A DNA stretch of 64,000 bases from Guadua angustifolia (Eukaryota; Streptophyta; Magnoliopsida; Poales; Poaceae): NCBI GenBank assembly GCA_036346375.1, contig CM070514.1, positions 16,520,463 through 16,584,462 of the forward strand. Reading direction: 5' to 3'. Below are positions 33,814 to 44,888 of the stretch, piece by piece. Positions within the stretch are counted from its first letter, which is position 1. Each line of letters starts with the position of its first letter. The notes beneath the pieces are model-generated. The model saw only the letters and a program-made list of their open reading frames with translations. It had not been told where the DNA came from and did not search any database. Position numbers and translations under genes: made by a program.

Positions 33814-35325
33814 ATGGCCTCGCCGGCGAAGCGCGCCAATCCCTCGTCGCTGGCCAAGCCCCCAGGGGCGCCGCCTCCGAAGGGCGCCGCCGCCGCCGCC
33901 GACGAGGACCCTCGCATCCTCCTCCGCCGCAGTTGGGAGCTCGCTTCCGTTCTCCATTTTCTCCGGGTGAGCCCGCGTCGTCTAGGGTTTTCTATTCTCG
34001 CTCTCTCTCTCTCCCCCTCCCTCCCTTCCCTTTTTCCTGCCGGGGTTCCCTGCTTTGCTTGGACCAATTCGGTTTCACGGTGCTGGATTCATGGGGTTTC
34101 GGTTTGGGGTTTCCAGGTGTTCGAGCCGGTGATCAAGGGAGACCTAGGTCTCTCCGCGGAGGAGATCGAGACGGCTCTGATCTCCAACAACCACGACCTC
34201 GCTCGCATTCACATTGCCCTTTTGAAGGTTGCTTATTCGTCTCCCTGCATCAGTGCATCGTGAGCTATCATATTTTTGTTTTAGGTTTTTGTGTACTGTG
34301 GATTATATGTACACTGGTTGATCTTATTTGTTTCAGCCACCAGTGTGACTGCGTGTGTAGGTTTGTACTTTGCTTTCAAATCGGATGCATAGTGGCATAA
34401 GCGAGGTCTGGAGAAAGGTTTGAACTAAGTGCGTAGCAGGGGGTGGGTTAGGGTTGAGCTCATGCAATCTGTTATTGTTGTCACAAATCTCAATTGTTTT
34501 TTTCTTCTTTCGCCCTTCTCCTTTTTTATTTCAGTTATTCATGCTATTCACATTCAATTATTCATGCTATTCATATTCAATTATTCATGCTTAATGTTTG
34601 ACGAAAAAATTGTGACCTGATTGGTTTTCATGTTATACTTAAGAAGTCTATTGAAAAGTATGTGCATATGTCTGGTATAGAGCTGTAAGCAATATCTGAT
34701 TAACTGACCTTCTGCTTTTCATCAAGTCATCAAGATATTTTGTCTAATCACTGTTATTTAAAAAAATTGATGTTCTTTTTATATTCTGCAAGTTTCTTAC
34801 CTGTCATTCTAGAAAATACGCTGGTAGAGTGAAGAAATCAACTATGTAAAACCCTGCAAGTCATGCAAACATAACGCGCTAGTACTGTCTGCATTTCTGA
34901 ACAGCCTATGTGTGTGGCATATTTCCTGGTTTTCGCATCAGTAACCAAATGTTTGCATCGATTACTCTATGTTGGATTGCCACTCTGAATTTGCAGAGAG
35001 CAACTGCCAAGAAACTGTCAGATTGGTGGTTTTGGGTAGGTTGCTAGTTTGCACTGCTTGGCTTTTCGCTAATGTAAATAAAATTAAAGTAGCTCCTGAC
35101 CTTAATATTGTTTTGGTTTCAGGTTGCTGAAGGACCAAACCCGTTCAGAACTAGTCCTGGGTACGCATGAGCACTTTGTAAATAATGATTTTTGTCTGTG
35201 TATTACTCCTTTTCTTATCATTGGAGCCTATTTGTGTGTCCAGGACGGAAGTTGAGACATATAAGCAGCAAGATCCAATCAAACGTTTGTTTATACTTAA
35301 AGCGCTCTGTGAAGTTCGCTCAGAG
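33814..35325 (+). pseudogene. Captured DDT-domain (DDR4-like) gene fragment
   Basis: Five exons with consensus GT-AG borders: 33814-33966 (MASPAKRANPSSLAKPPG...LLRRSWELASVLHFLR), 34117-34227 (VFEPVIKGDLGLSAEEIE...IHIALLK), 34997-35035 (RATAKKLSDWWFW), 35123-35160 (VAEGPNPFRTSPG) and 35244-35325 (EVETYKQQDPIKRLFILKAL, then CEVRSE). They resemble the N-terminal third of plant DDT-domain proteins of the DDR4 type, nuclear proteins thought to work with chromatin remodelling. The expected exon between the second and third (around 20 residues after ALLK) is missing, and after 35325 the next open stretch stops within 15 codons. The first exon starts at an ATG inside GC-rich, promoter-like DNA that includes a 43-bp tandem duplication (33510-33596). 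Because introns are kept, capture was at DNA level. Confidence 0.72.
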
Positions 35326-37269
35326 GTACTGCTTTTATGGAAAAAAAGTATTTTCAATTAGTCAAATTAAGCTAGCTGAGCATTTGGTGTCATCTGGTGT
35401 TGCGGTGTTTGCAGGTGAAATTCTCGGTCAATGGTGTGCTAGTTCTGACATTCCTGTGAATCCTGAAGGGGCTACTTGAGGTGAGAAATTCATTCATGTG
35501 CTAGGCTGCTTGATGGCATTTTCCAAAATTGTGAGCTAATACTCTACCGCTGGTTCAGTGCCTGTGTGATGCCCACGATATGAACAATTTGTTTTGTGTA
35601 TGGTAATGGGATAGTATTTTGGTGTGTGCTTCTAAAGGGCATATTGGTTCAGGGAACAAATAGGTGCTGCCCTGGTTGCCATTTGCTTATTAGGCAGTGA
35701 GGAAGACAGCTTGTTCTTATTGATGAAGCATTCTTTACTTGTCTGCTCGAAAAACGTTTTGAGAAATGTCCACATATTGATGAAGCATTCTTTATCTGGT
35801 TTAGTTTCAGTATCATTTCTTAGATGAGGTTTGCCCACATATTAGTCTTAGCCTATTCTGGCATACACTTGGAACTGAAAATATTTGAGTTACAGTTCAG
35901 TTTTAGTAAACATGGCTTAACATATAGTCAGTAAACTGAATAATATATATCTTAGACAAACACCAGAAGTCAAATCTGAACTAAATACTTCTGGAAAAAA
36001 TGACGGCAAAAGCAATATGTTGAGTCACTGAGTTGTGTCCTCAAGCTGCCGTGTGAATCTCTTGTCCCTACAGTAGTTTTATGAGGTTGTGAGTCATCCC
36101 TGGTCTCTTTTTTGCCTGATGAAGGCGTTGCATATATTGTAATGCCAAACAACTACTGGGAATCAGGACAGGAGTATCTGCGTTCTTTTTATGGAATATT
36201 ATAGTTCCTTTTCACCTACAGTCATTCTGCATTGTAGTTGCTGAAGCAGCTGCTAAGCTAATAGACATACGATCAAGCCTAAGGGTGCCAGTGTTGAAAG
36301 TGCCAGTCTGAAACAACCGAGGAATGACAATACATATCTTGTGAATCACATAATTAGATCAATCATTACACACAGACAAGGTAGGTTATAGAAAAACAGA
36401 AATTAGTTTTCTGCAATTACGAATTTATGATTGCAGATTGCGTGGCACTTTGAAAGTGCACCTACTTAGCCCCACGAACTTTATGAATTGGGATTTGGCA
36501 TTTGCAAAATGAATTGTCTAACTCCTTGATTAACATTTGCTGTCCTCATCACCTTGTTAATATAGATTACAGGATTTATATAAAAAAAGATTAAAAAAAA
36601 CCTCTTTTGTTTGAACCGGTGCTAGGAATTAATAGGCAGCAGCATACTATTTCTTTTGCATCTTTTGTACACAACGAGTTGAAAGTTTTAATTCACAAGG
36701 AGGGGCATATCAGGTTGACAGGGTACATAAGTTGATCAAGGTTTGGGACTTTCTCCGTCTCCTGTGCATAGATGTTTTACTTTGCAATATTTTTCTTCAT
36801 TTTTTCTTGCAGCCCGCAACCTTTGTTTCTATTCTGTACTAAGGCTTTCTCGATATGGTTTATGCAGAATGCATTACGCCAGCAAAGATTTGTTTCCATT
36901 GTTTTTGGGCGAAGGACCTGCCTTGCCATTTCTGTGACATAACAGAATTCATGTTTGGAGTGCTCATCTCTTCTGCTTGTAGAAGCTGTTCTGTTTCGAG
37001 CTAAGATTCCTCCTAGTGACCTCTTCTTTCCAATTTTCTGTTTTCCCTTTCAGGTTAAAATATAGTATAATGCACAAGGGATTGAAGAACGAGGCTGAAA
37101 AAAGGTGAAGTCATATACTTGGAAACACATTTCAATAGGTATGAGCTTTTACCACTAACTATTAGTCCCGGTACTATCTTCTATGTTTGTTGGCATTCTC
37201 CGGAGGTTCTACTTTTACTTCCATGGAACTCACTGCTCTTTTGACTTGTCTTCTTAACAGCAAGTTTTC
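35326..37269. other. Captured non-coding or intronic DNA
   Basis: No further recognisable exon. A short open stretch from 35415 (VKFSVNGVLVLTF) begins at a good acceptor but stops early. The rest is AT-rich intron-like DNA inside the CACTA element. Confidence 0.4.
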
Positions 37270-37442
37270 ACAGGTATGAGCTGTGCTTCAGTGGGGAAAA
37301 GCCTCGTTCTCTTGGATCGAACTCGAATGCATCTGACGCAGAACCAGAAAAGCATCAGAACAGTAGCCACCACCATTCACAAAATGGGGACAGGGGCTCG
37401 ACTGATCATGAACTCCGAGACGTGTTCCGATTGTCCCGGTGT
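37270..37442 (+). pseudogene. Second captured exon-like fragment
   Basis: After a TTTTCACAG acceptor at 37273 a frame reads YELCFSGEKPRSLGSNSN, ASDAEPEKHQNSSHHHSQNG and DRGSTDHELRDVFRLSRC, and ends at a GTAAGT donor (37441). The exon-like borders and the Ser/His/Asn-rich, non-repetitive peptide suggest a piece of a host gene. I do not recognise which gene. It is in the same orientation as the DDT-domain fragment but need not come from the same gene. Confidence 0.45.
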
Positions 37443-38929
37443 AAGTTAAACAACACATAGCAGTTCAATCTAAAAAGGCTGATCTCAAGACAATTTGAAC
37501 TAGCTTTCAGGCTGCATCCCTTCCAGATGCTATTTCTGAACATAAAATTTAAATAGATCCATATATTTCTCACCGTTTTTTTTTGTATAGCAAAAAATGC
37601 CCACTGCAGTTGTATAGCTTTTCATTTTTTCAAGCCGTTTTCCGATTCTTCAATGTCTGCTCAACTGTAGATTATACAACTCATATGTATGATGTAGATG
37701 AAAATGGTCTTCTCATCCTCTTATTATATTCTTTCATCTAACTGATTCGCTAGCTGCTCTGAGCATCTCAGCTTTGTTGTAGTATGATTTAGTTTCTTCT
37801 GTTGAGCAGATCTCATTTATCAAAGAGCTTTCTCATATCTCCTCAGAGTTTGATAGTATAGGTAGTATATAGGTGTTTATTCTTTTCTTCCCTTACTTTC
37901 CTGTTTTCAGTAGTTATCCAGCAATCTTCCGATACATCTAATTTAAATATCTGGATGAAGCTCATGCATGGACTTGAACTACCGTGCTATAATATACTCT
38001 ATTAAAATATATGCTTGAGTAATGGCCTATCTGAATTGATCTCAATGTTAAGCGATGTTGGATGAAATGAATGTGCAGATGTAAGTATCTTGTCAAATGC
38101 TTTTCCCTGAAGTTTTTGAATTTTTTCTGATTTTTTGGAGATAGTTTTTAATGCCCGGGATTTTTATCCCGTGCCTTCCAAATAGTGACAGGGGGAATAT
38201 TTCCTGGCCGGGATTATTGTCCCAAGGGATTCCATGTGCCCATCAAAATCCCCTTTGGAATTTTGTTTTTACTCCCCTAACATCCAAATGAGCCCTAAGT
38301 GTTGTATGGTAATTCGACAAACTATATTTCCATGAATTAAGCTAACATGGGTGTTAGCAACACATAGCATGTGTTGCAGTTGAGTTTTCCTACAACACAA
38401 GCTATATGTGTTGCAAAGCATGTGTTAGAATAGATTGGTCTTGTTGTACTTGAAAAATGAAGTTGCTTAATGACCATATGACTCTTTTGCAAGGGCACGA
38501 GAATGATTGCGACCCTCAAAGCCTTAAGTGTTGTTTGATGGAGGAAGAATCTTTTTGTGAAGTCTAGAAGCAAATGTAAATATGCAATATGTTTTGTTGG
38601 TTGCCAATTCTTCTAGTTTGTTGGCAACATGTGTAATCTTTTGTAATCATGACAGTTATGCCACTATGTACTATTTTTTTGGACATCCAGACCAATATGT
38701 TGGATCTGTTGGTAGCCAATTAACTAGAGCTAGTTAGATTGATTAGTGCACCTTCTGCTACTTAATGGAATCTTTTGTAATCATGACAATTTCTAATCTA
38801 TATAATTACTGATGTTACCTTATGTAGTATATGTTTTCATCTGTTGAAAGTATTAGCAAGAATCTTGCAGTGGTTAGTCATCTGTTATAAATGCTTAAAA
38901 AATGGAAAATTAATTTTATCGTCACCACA

Positions 38930-39180
38930 TCTCGCCAAGAAAAGCTTTGTCTGCAGGTAAAAGGTGTCTGTCGGTAAAGATTTGTCTGCGGTAAAAGTAG
39001 TAAATCAAAGGCAAATGGTCCGTTTAAGAAGATTTATCTGTCGCTAAAAACCTTTACCGCGGTGACTTACATCGGCACCTCTCTTACTTCGGTTAAAAGC
39101 TTTATCGCAGACATGCTTGCCGCTATAGGTGGCTTTTAGCGACGCACAAACCGCTGGTATATTTAGGGCATGGTGTAGTG
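38930..39180. repeat. Subterminal repeats of the gene-capturing CACTA
   Basis: Repeated GTCTGTCGGTAAAG / GTCTGCGGTAAAAG / TCTGTCGCTAAAAACC motifs fill the last 250 bp. The first 230 bp (33068-33300) have the same motifs, for example GTCTGTCGGTAATGC and TCTGTCGCTAATTCC. This supports the pairing of the two ends. Confidence 0.85.
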
Positions 39181-42100
39181 ACAATCCTTCTTTACCGGAA
39201 GAACCACGTGGGCGCTTGGCGATCGCTCTCGCTAGTCTTCTCCTTCGCTTTTTTCGGTTTCTCGTCCATGTCCATCACATGGAATACCCGTGTCACATCA
39301 TTAGCGAGCACGAACGGTTCGTCCCTATAGGCTACTTGCTTGAGGTCCACAGCTTGTCATACCGCACTTATCGATATCCACGTCTGTCAGTTTAACCCAT
39401 TGGCACCGAAACAGAGGGACTTTTAATGGCCCGTACTCCAGCTCCCAGATCTCCTCTATGAAACCATAGTAGGTGTCCATCTTTTCATTTTTGTCCAAGG
39501 CATCTATACGGACACCACTGTTTTGGTTGGTGCTCTTACTATCCTGGGTTGTTGTGTAAAATGTGTACCCATTTATTTTATACCCTTGGAATGATATGAT
39601 TGTTGTGGAAGGTCCTCGAGGCAAGAGTTTCAATTGTTCATCATCTGTCTGGTTGCCCAACAGTTGCTTTTGTAACCAACTGCCGAAATGATCCATTTGC
39701 TCGACTGTGATCCACTTATTTGACTTCTCTGGGTATTGGGCGCGTAGACTCATCTCGTGATCATAGATATACGGAGGCATTGTTTCAATACCGTGAAATG
39801 TGCTTGTTTAAATGCAAGTAGATCGTCGCTATAGGATTCTTTTCTTCCTAAAGTCCCTTTTCCCCGTAGCCTTCCCTCATGGCGTGATACAGGGATGCCA
39901 ATCAGATTCAGATCATCAATGTAACTAACACAAAACTCGATCACCTCCTCTGTACTGACACCTGCTAATGCGTCTTGGGCAAGACCGATACTTAATATAC
40001 TTCTTTAGAATACCCATGTATCTCTCGAAAGGGAATATATTGTGGAGGAACACAGGTCCGAGAATTTCTATTTCTTTAACAATATGGACCATGAGATGGA
40101 CCATAATATCAAAGAAGGATGGAGGGAAGATCATCTCAAGGCTAACCAGACTATTGACCATGTCATCATGCAGATTATACCTTATTCGCTCGATGACCTT
40201 CTGCGACACGCGTTGAAGAACGAACACGGCTTTATGATTGTCCTCGTACCTAATCTGCGTAATACCTCGCACCGCCACTGGGAGCAACTGTGTTATCAAC
40301 ACATGACAATCATGGGATTTTATGTGTACGATTTTATTCTCTTTCATGTTTATGAGTCTCCTTATGTTCGAGGAGTATCCAGAAGGGACCTTCACATTGT
40401 TCAAGAACTTAATCATCTTTTTTTCTCTTCCTTGCTCAGAGTGTAGCTCGCGGGGTGGAGGTAATGTTGTCCTTTCTCTCTTTTCCGGATGTAGGTCATT
40501 CCCGAGTCCCAATAGTCAGAGGTTCTTTCGTGCTTGAAGTGTATCTTTTGACTTCTAGTACATATCTAGGAAACCTAGCGGTGTTCACGCAGACATTCTT
40601 CGTGATATGCATGAAGTCCAGCTTAGTGGCGGACCTCTAAGTCTTTCCAAGAAGGTAAGTCCCAAAATATTGACTTCTTCTTCCTAATGGCCTTCGTGTG
40701 ACCTTGTTCACCAGACAGTTTGCTACCGTGATCTTTTCCAAATACTACTTTCGATTCTTTACCAAAGAAAATACAAGCGTCCCATCGCGATGCATGGGCT
40801 TCTTACGTTCTTTTCGTCCCATCAAAATTCTCACCCTACCTCAGAACGGGTCCTTCATATGGACGAACCTCACGGTAGCCCATGTACACAACCTTTCGAG
40901 AGTTTTTAGGTACTTGCCGTCAGATCCTCTAAGTAGTGGATGCAGCTTTATATCCTTTGATAGATAGGCCCAATAGGTTACCAAGTGCGCACCGACCGTT
41001 GATGGTTACGAATAGCAATGCACGTAGAGTGAAGTGCTCTCTTTTGTACTCATTCCATACACGTACATCATCGTTCCACAGTGTTAACAGATCTTCAACC
41101 AACGATTTGAAGTACACATCAATGTCGTTTTCATGTTGCTTCGAGCCTTGGATAAGCAATGGCATCATAATGTACTTCCGCTTCATACACAGCCAAGGAG
41201 TAAGGTTGTAGATACATAAAGTCACGGGCCAAGTGCTGTGACCGCTGCTCATATCGCCGAATAGGTTCATCCCATCCATACTCAATCCAAACCTTATGTT
41301 CCTTGCATCCTCAGCAATGTCCGGGTATGTTCTATCGACTTTCCTCCACTAGGAGCCATCAACAAGGTGCCTTAGCCTTCCGTCGTCCTTACGGTCTTCC
41401 TTGTGCCAGCGCATCATCTAGACATGCGCTTTGTTCGCAAATAAACGCTTTAACCGGGGGATTATAGGGAAATACCACACCACCTTAGCAGGAGGTCTCT
41501 TCTTCTTACGCTGCACCTCTACCTCACCTGGGTCATCACGCTGGTCTTATACCGCAAGTTTTGCACTCGGACAAGCTTAGAATCCTCATACTCGTTGCGA
41601 TAAAGGATACAATCATTACGACATGCATGTATCTTCTGTACCTCCAACCCCAAAGGGCGCACAACTTGTTTGGCATCGCACGTAGTTTCGGCGGTGTGTT
41701 CCCTCTAGAAGTAACTTCTTTATGAGGCATAACAACTCGTCAATCCTTATCGACAATCCATTGGTCTCCTTCCATTGCATCGGTTCTAGTGTGGTACGCA
41801 ACTTTTATGGCCCCGTCGACGCTTTGGGTACAACAGTGTTCCGTGGTCCTCCATAGGCGCCGAACTTTTCGTAATGTCTTTCATCGATGTATTCTCCTCT
41901 CCATCACGCAAAGATCTGGTATAGGTCATCATCACCAAACTCCCCCAATGTATCTTCGAAAGAACCGTGTTGACCGGGGTCCGGGATATTGTTATCCGCC
42001 ACTTCTTCTTCACCGTCTTCTTGTATAATCTCTTCTTCACCGTGCTTGGTCCAACAGTATAGTTTGACATGAAACCTCTTGTGAGCAAATGAAAGTGAAG

Positions 42101-42244
42101 GTGGCTGGATTTTGGCCACTCATTCTTGCGTCTATGCATGGACAAGATATGTAGCTCGACGTCGTGTGTGCATTGGCAAGACGAAGAAAATCTTGCAAAC
42201 CTGAAGAACTCCGGGAGCGTCGGTCCATGTACATCCATCGCCAT
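39181..42244 (-). pseudogene. CACTA TNP2-like transposase (N-terminal and central parts)
   Basis: Reading right to left: an N-terminal region up to about 41540 with CPND-type HACRNDCILYRNEYEDSK; the Transposase_21 block FGLSMDGMNLFGDMSSGHST with LCIYNLTPWLCMKRKYIMMP (41285-40929); the DUF4218 block PSGYSSNIRRLINMKENKIV, IKSHDCHVLITQLLPVAVRG, FFDIMVHLMVHIVKEIEILG (40512-39925); and the DUF4216 block FYTTTQDSKSTNQNSGVRID with VPLFRCQWVKL (39780-39325). The C-terminal end is displaced to 33067-32930 by a nested element. Several internal stops (for example near 41360, 40640 and 39940) show it is dead. TNP2 proteins cut and join CACTA ends. Confidence 0.88.
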
Positions 42245-42485
42245 CCATCTACATTATGTTACATCAAGATAATCTGTTAGCTCATTTTTCGATAATTAAT
42301 TGTTGAACCAAAACCTAAATATTAGCTAGATCCACACCTTCAATCCAAGCTAAATAATAATCCAAGCTAAATCTAAACTCACACAACAAGTTTTTGCAAC
42401 CTACAAAAAGAATTGGTCGATCGAGTCCGGATTCAAAATTTCGAACAAAATTCACGCATGACTTTGTTTGCAAATTCATTGAAAT

Positions 42486-42830
42486 TGTAATACCCTAAAA
42501 ATTTCAAATTATTATTCAATCATTTATTTTTATTTTTTCTAAATCTCTAGCACTAAATTAACGATGTTTTCAAAAATAATTTGTTGATGGAAATTAAAAC
42601 CAAAATTATACTAGAAGTAATTTTTCTAAGTTTAAAATATTCTAAAGTATTTTTGAAAACTTTTCTCAAATTTTGAACTCATTTTATATTTTCTATTCAT
42701 ATTTCGATATTATTTTAATTCACAAATAAATTTAAATTTCTTCTTTCCACATAACTTTCGCCATTTCAATATCCCAAACTCCATGAATTTCATGCACCAT
42801 TCTCCCCCCAACTACGTGCAACCAAACCTC
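42486..42830 (+). mobile_element. Possible LTR fragment in the CACTA leader
   Basis: TGTAATACCCTAAAAATTTC at 42486 looks like the start of a Tekay-type LTR. The sequence on each side (about 42300-42410 and 42845-42945) is a pair of similar copies with AAAACCTAAAT, AGCTAGATCCACAC and CACAACAAGTTTTTG. The supposed LTR is too short to be complete and its right end is not defined. Confidence 0.3.
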
Positions 42831-42962
42831 ATCCTTCATCGATCGATGGAACTAAAACCTAAATTTAAGCTAGATCCACACATTAAATGCGAGCTACATT
42901 ATAATCCAAGCAAATTCTAAGTTTACACAACAAGTTTTTGTATCCTATTTGAAAAGATCAAG

Positions 42963-43330
42963 CTAGATCTCTACATTCATAATCTTTTATCAATCATGGG
43001 AAAATATCAAATTTTTTTCATAATTTAAGCAAAAAAAGAGGCTCCATTTAACACCAAATGATGTGAGGAATGATATTACTAACCTTAGTTACCTTGGTTG
43101 CGAGTAAAATGATCAAAATTTTAAAATTTGGGCAACACCTCCCTCTACATTTATAATCTTTCATCAATCATGAGAAAAGATAAAATTTTCTTCATAATTC
43201 AAGCAAAAAAGAGGCTCCATTTAACACCAAATGAAGTGAGGAATGATATTACTAACCTTAGTTACCTTGGTTGTGAGTAAAATGACCAAAATTCTGAAAT
43301 TTTGGGTAGCACCTCCCCTCCCTTGAAGCT
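42963..43330. repeat. Tandem duplication, about 185 bp, in the CACTA leader
   Basis: Two copies of a segment with ATAATCTTT(T/C)ATCAATCATG, AAAGAGGCTCCATTTAACAC and CTAACCTTAGTTACCTTGGT are adjacent (about 42965-43148 and 43149-43330), roughly 90 percent identical. They lie upstream of the minus-strand TNP2 frame. Confidence 0.88.
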
Positions 43331-43419
43331 CTTGGCCGAAACTCCACTGTTCTTTTCGCGCAGTGAAATGATCTGGGTCTGCCAGAGAGCGGGAGGAGGA
43401 AGAAGTTTAAATTGGGACT

Positions 43420-43515
43420 TAGTATCGGTTGAAGGCACAAATCGGTGCAGATGTAATCACATCGATCGGTTCAATACACGAACCGATCTGGTGTGATTAC
43501 ATCGAGACGTTTGTG
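43420..43515. repeat. Subterminal-type palindromic repeats
   Basis: CGGTTGAAGGCACAAATCGG (43426-43445) has an inverted partner GTTTGTGCCTTCAACCG (43508-43525). Between them is TGTAATCACATCGATCGGTT with its inverse. The layout matches subterminal repeats of grass CACTA elements and marks the approach to the right end of the outer element. Confidence 0.7.
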
Positions 43516-43635
43516 CCTTCAACCGTAGATCGACGCCTCATGCAGTTTGTGAGTCGTTGAACCGGATCGATCTAACTATCGGCCCTGCCTAAATCTTAAT
43601 CGGCATCTTGATGGGCCGTAGCAAATGTCGGTTTT

Positions 43636-43636
<1 letters not shown>

Positions 43637-43685
<49 letters not shown>
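43637..43685. repeat. (ATT)n microsatellite
   Basis: About 16 ATT triplets in a row, immediately right of the subterminal region of the outer CACTA. It stands where a CACTA terminus would be expected. Confidence 0.97.
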
Positions 43686-44676
43686 TATTTTACTTATGTT
43701 TTCAATCTATTGTGTATTCAATTGATAAAGTCTATTTTATGTAAAAGTAACCATATCAACCTTTTTTGAGTAAGCCTTGTATATAGTTATTAGACTTCTA
43801 TTCTATACACAACTTTGTTGAGTTCTCCATTTGCTCACCTTTGCAATAACCATCAATCTATTCGAGACAAGGAGTTAACACTAGCTTTGGAGTATTGTGA
43901 AGAGGCTGATTATTAAGATTTGAACCCCAGTCGATTGGCTTTGGCAGGTTAATGGATTTCTACTGGAATTTAATTTCATTCTGCCGCAGTTCCTTTATTT
44001 AGTTCTTAAGCCCTGCTTAGCATAATAAATGTAAACTCAACCCATCTCACTATCTATTTATCTATCAACTTTAATCATTTATTCTTATTCCGCTATGTAT
44101 GGAGTTGATATTTCAACAATGTTGCCACTGTATGCAATATTTCAACAATGTTGCCATTGTATGGACTAGCATGATCCTAAACTAGTGCAGTATACATAGA
44201 GAGTCCGGATTTGCATGTTCGTGTCCCAACAAATTGAAGAAAGGTAACCAAATATATATAAATGCAAAAATTCAAACACTTGAGTTCTCCAAATATACAG
44301 AAAGTCAGAGCTACAAAATTTAAAATATTTGGTATTCAAACATATACAAGCAAGAAACTAAAGTTCCAAAAGTTGCGGTATTCAAATATACAATAATAGC
44401 AAGGTTTAAATTATTTCTGTATATGTCCCTCCAAAATTTTTTCCAAAGATTTAAAATTCTGAATTAGGATACCAAATATAAATTGGAACATAAAATTTTG
44501 AATTGAAGTTGAATTGGTAAGAAATTTATTATTAAATCTAGAATTTACATGTACAACTCCGAATTCACAATTAAATTAGAATTATGTCTTCCCTTGCAAA
44601 AAGAAGAATTATTTGATACATGAATCTTTTCTCCACTCAACTACGTAAACATTTCATTGTATGAAAACAAAACCAA
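43686..44676. other. No gene seen
   Basis: AT-rich intergenic DNA. A short duplicated phrase ATATTTCAACAATGTTGCCA is present at about 44108 and 44138. No coding similarity. Confidence 0.4.
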
Positions 44677-44775
44677 CTGCAACAACAACGAGAACAACAA
44701 AATAGTATGGCTAGTAAATACAGGTTTTTGCCAGTTGCAACAACAACGAGAACAACAAAATAGTATGGCTAGTAT
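44677..44775. repeat. Short tandem duplication
   Basis: AACTGCAACAACAACGAGAA plus CAACAAAATAGTATGGCTAG occurs twice, separated by AAATACAGGTTTTTGCCAGT, giving a unit of about 56 bp. Confidence 0.9.
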
Positions 44776-44888
44776 CTACTAAAATGTATGTCTTTTACAT
44801 TTAAAAATTAATTAAAAAGCATCTCTTCGTATATGTTTGCCCGGTGCAGGTTTGATGTATAGTGAGTCAATCGGGCTAAATCTGTCAC

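Larger units (their letters stand above)
33068..39180 (+). mobile_element. Gene-capturing CACTA element, 6.1 kb, ACA target duplication
   Basis: The left end reads CACTACACCACGTCCTAGAT. The right end in reverse complement reads CACTACACCATGCCCTAAAT, so the first 10 bases match perfectly and most of the next 13 also match. Flanking triplets are ACA at 33065-33067 and ACA at 39181-39183, a perfect 3-bp target duplication. Both ends carry subterminal repeats of TGTC(G/T)GTAA and CTGTCGCTAA type. No transposase is present. The interior holds intron-containing exons of a host DDT-domain gene (33814-35325) and at least one further exon-like piece (37270-37442). It is therefore a non-autonomous element that picked up host DNA. 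Confidence 0.93.
32930..43640 (-). mobile_element. Outer CACTA element carrying TNP2 (interrupted)
   Basis: A minus-strand TNP2 gene (42244-39181 plus 33067-32930) with a 5' leader to the right and subterminal-type palindromes at 43420-43510. I found no intact CACTA terminus at either end: the right side runs into an ATT microsatellite at 43637, and the left end is somewhere between 32034 and 32930, or at 25247 if the Ulp1-type ORF belongs to the same element. The 33068-39180 insertion splits it. Confidence 0.6.

Noticed and set aside
33681..34400. Single 239-residue ORF as a gene
   Set aside because: It reads through the first intron of the captured DDT-domain gene in a different frame; the exon-intron model explains the homology better.
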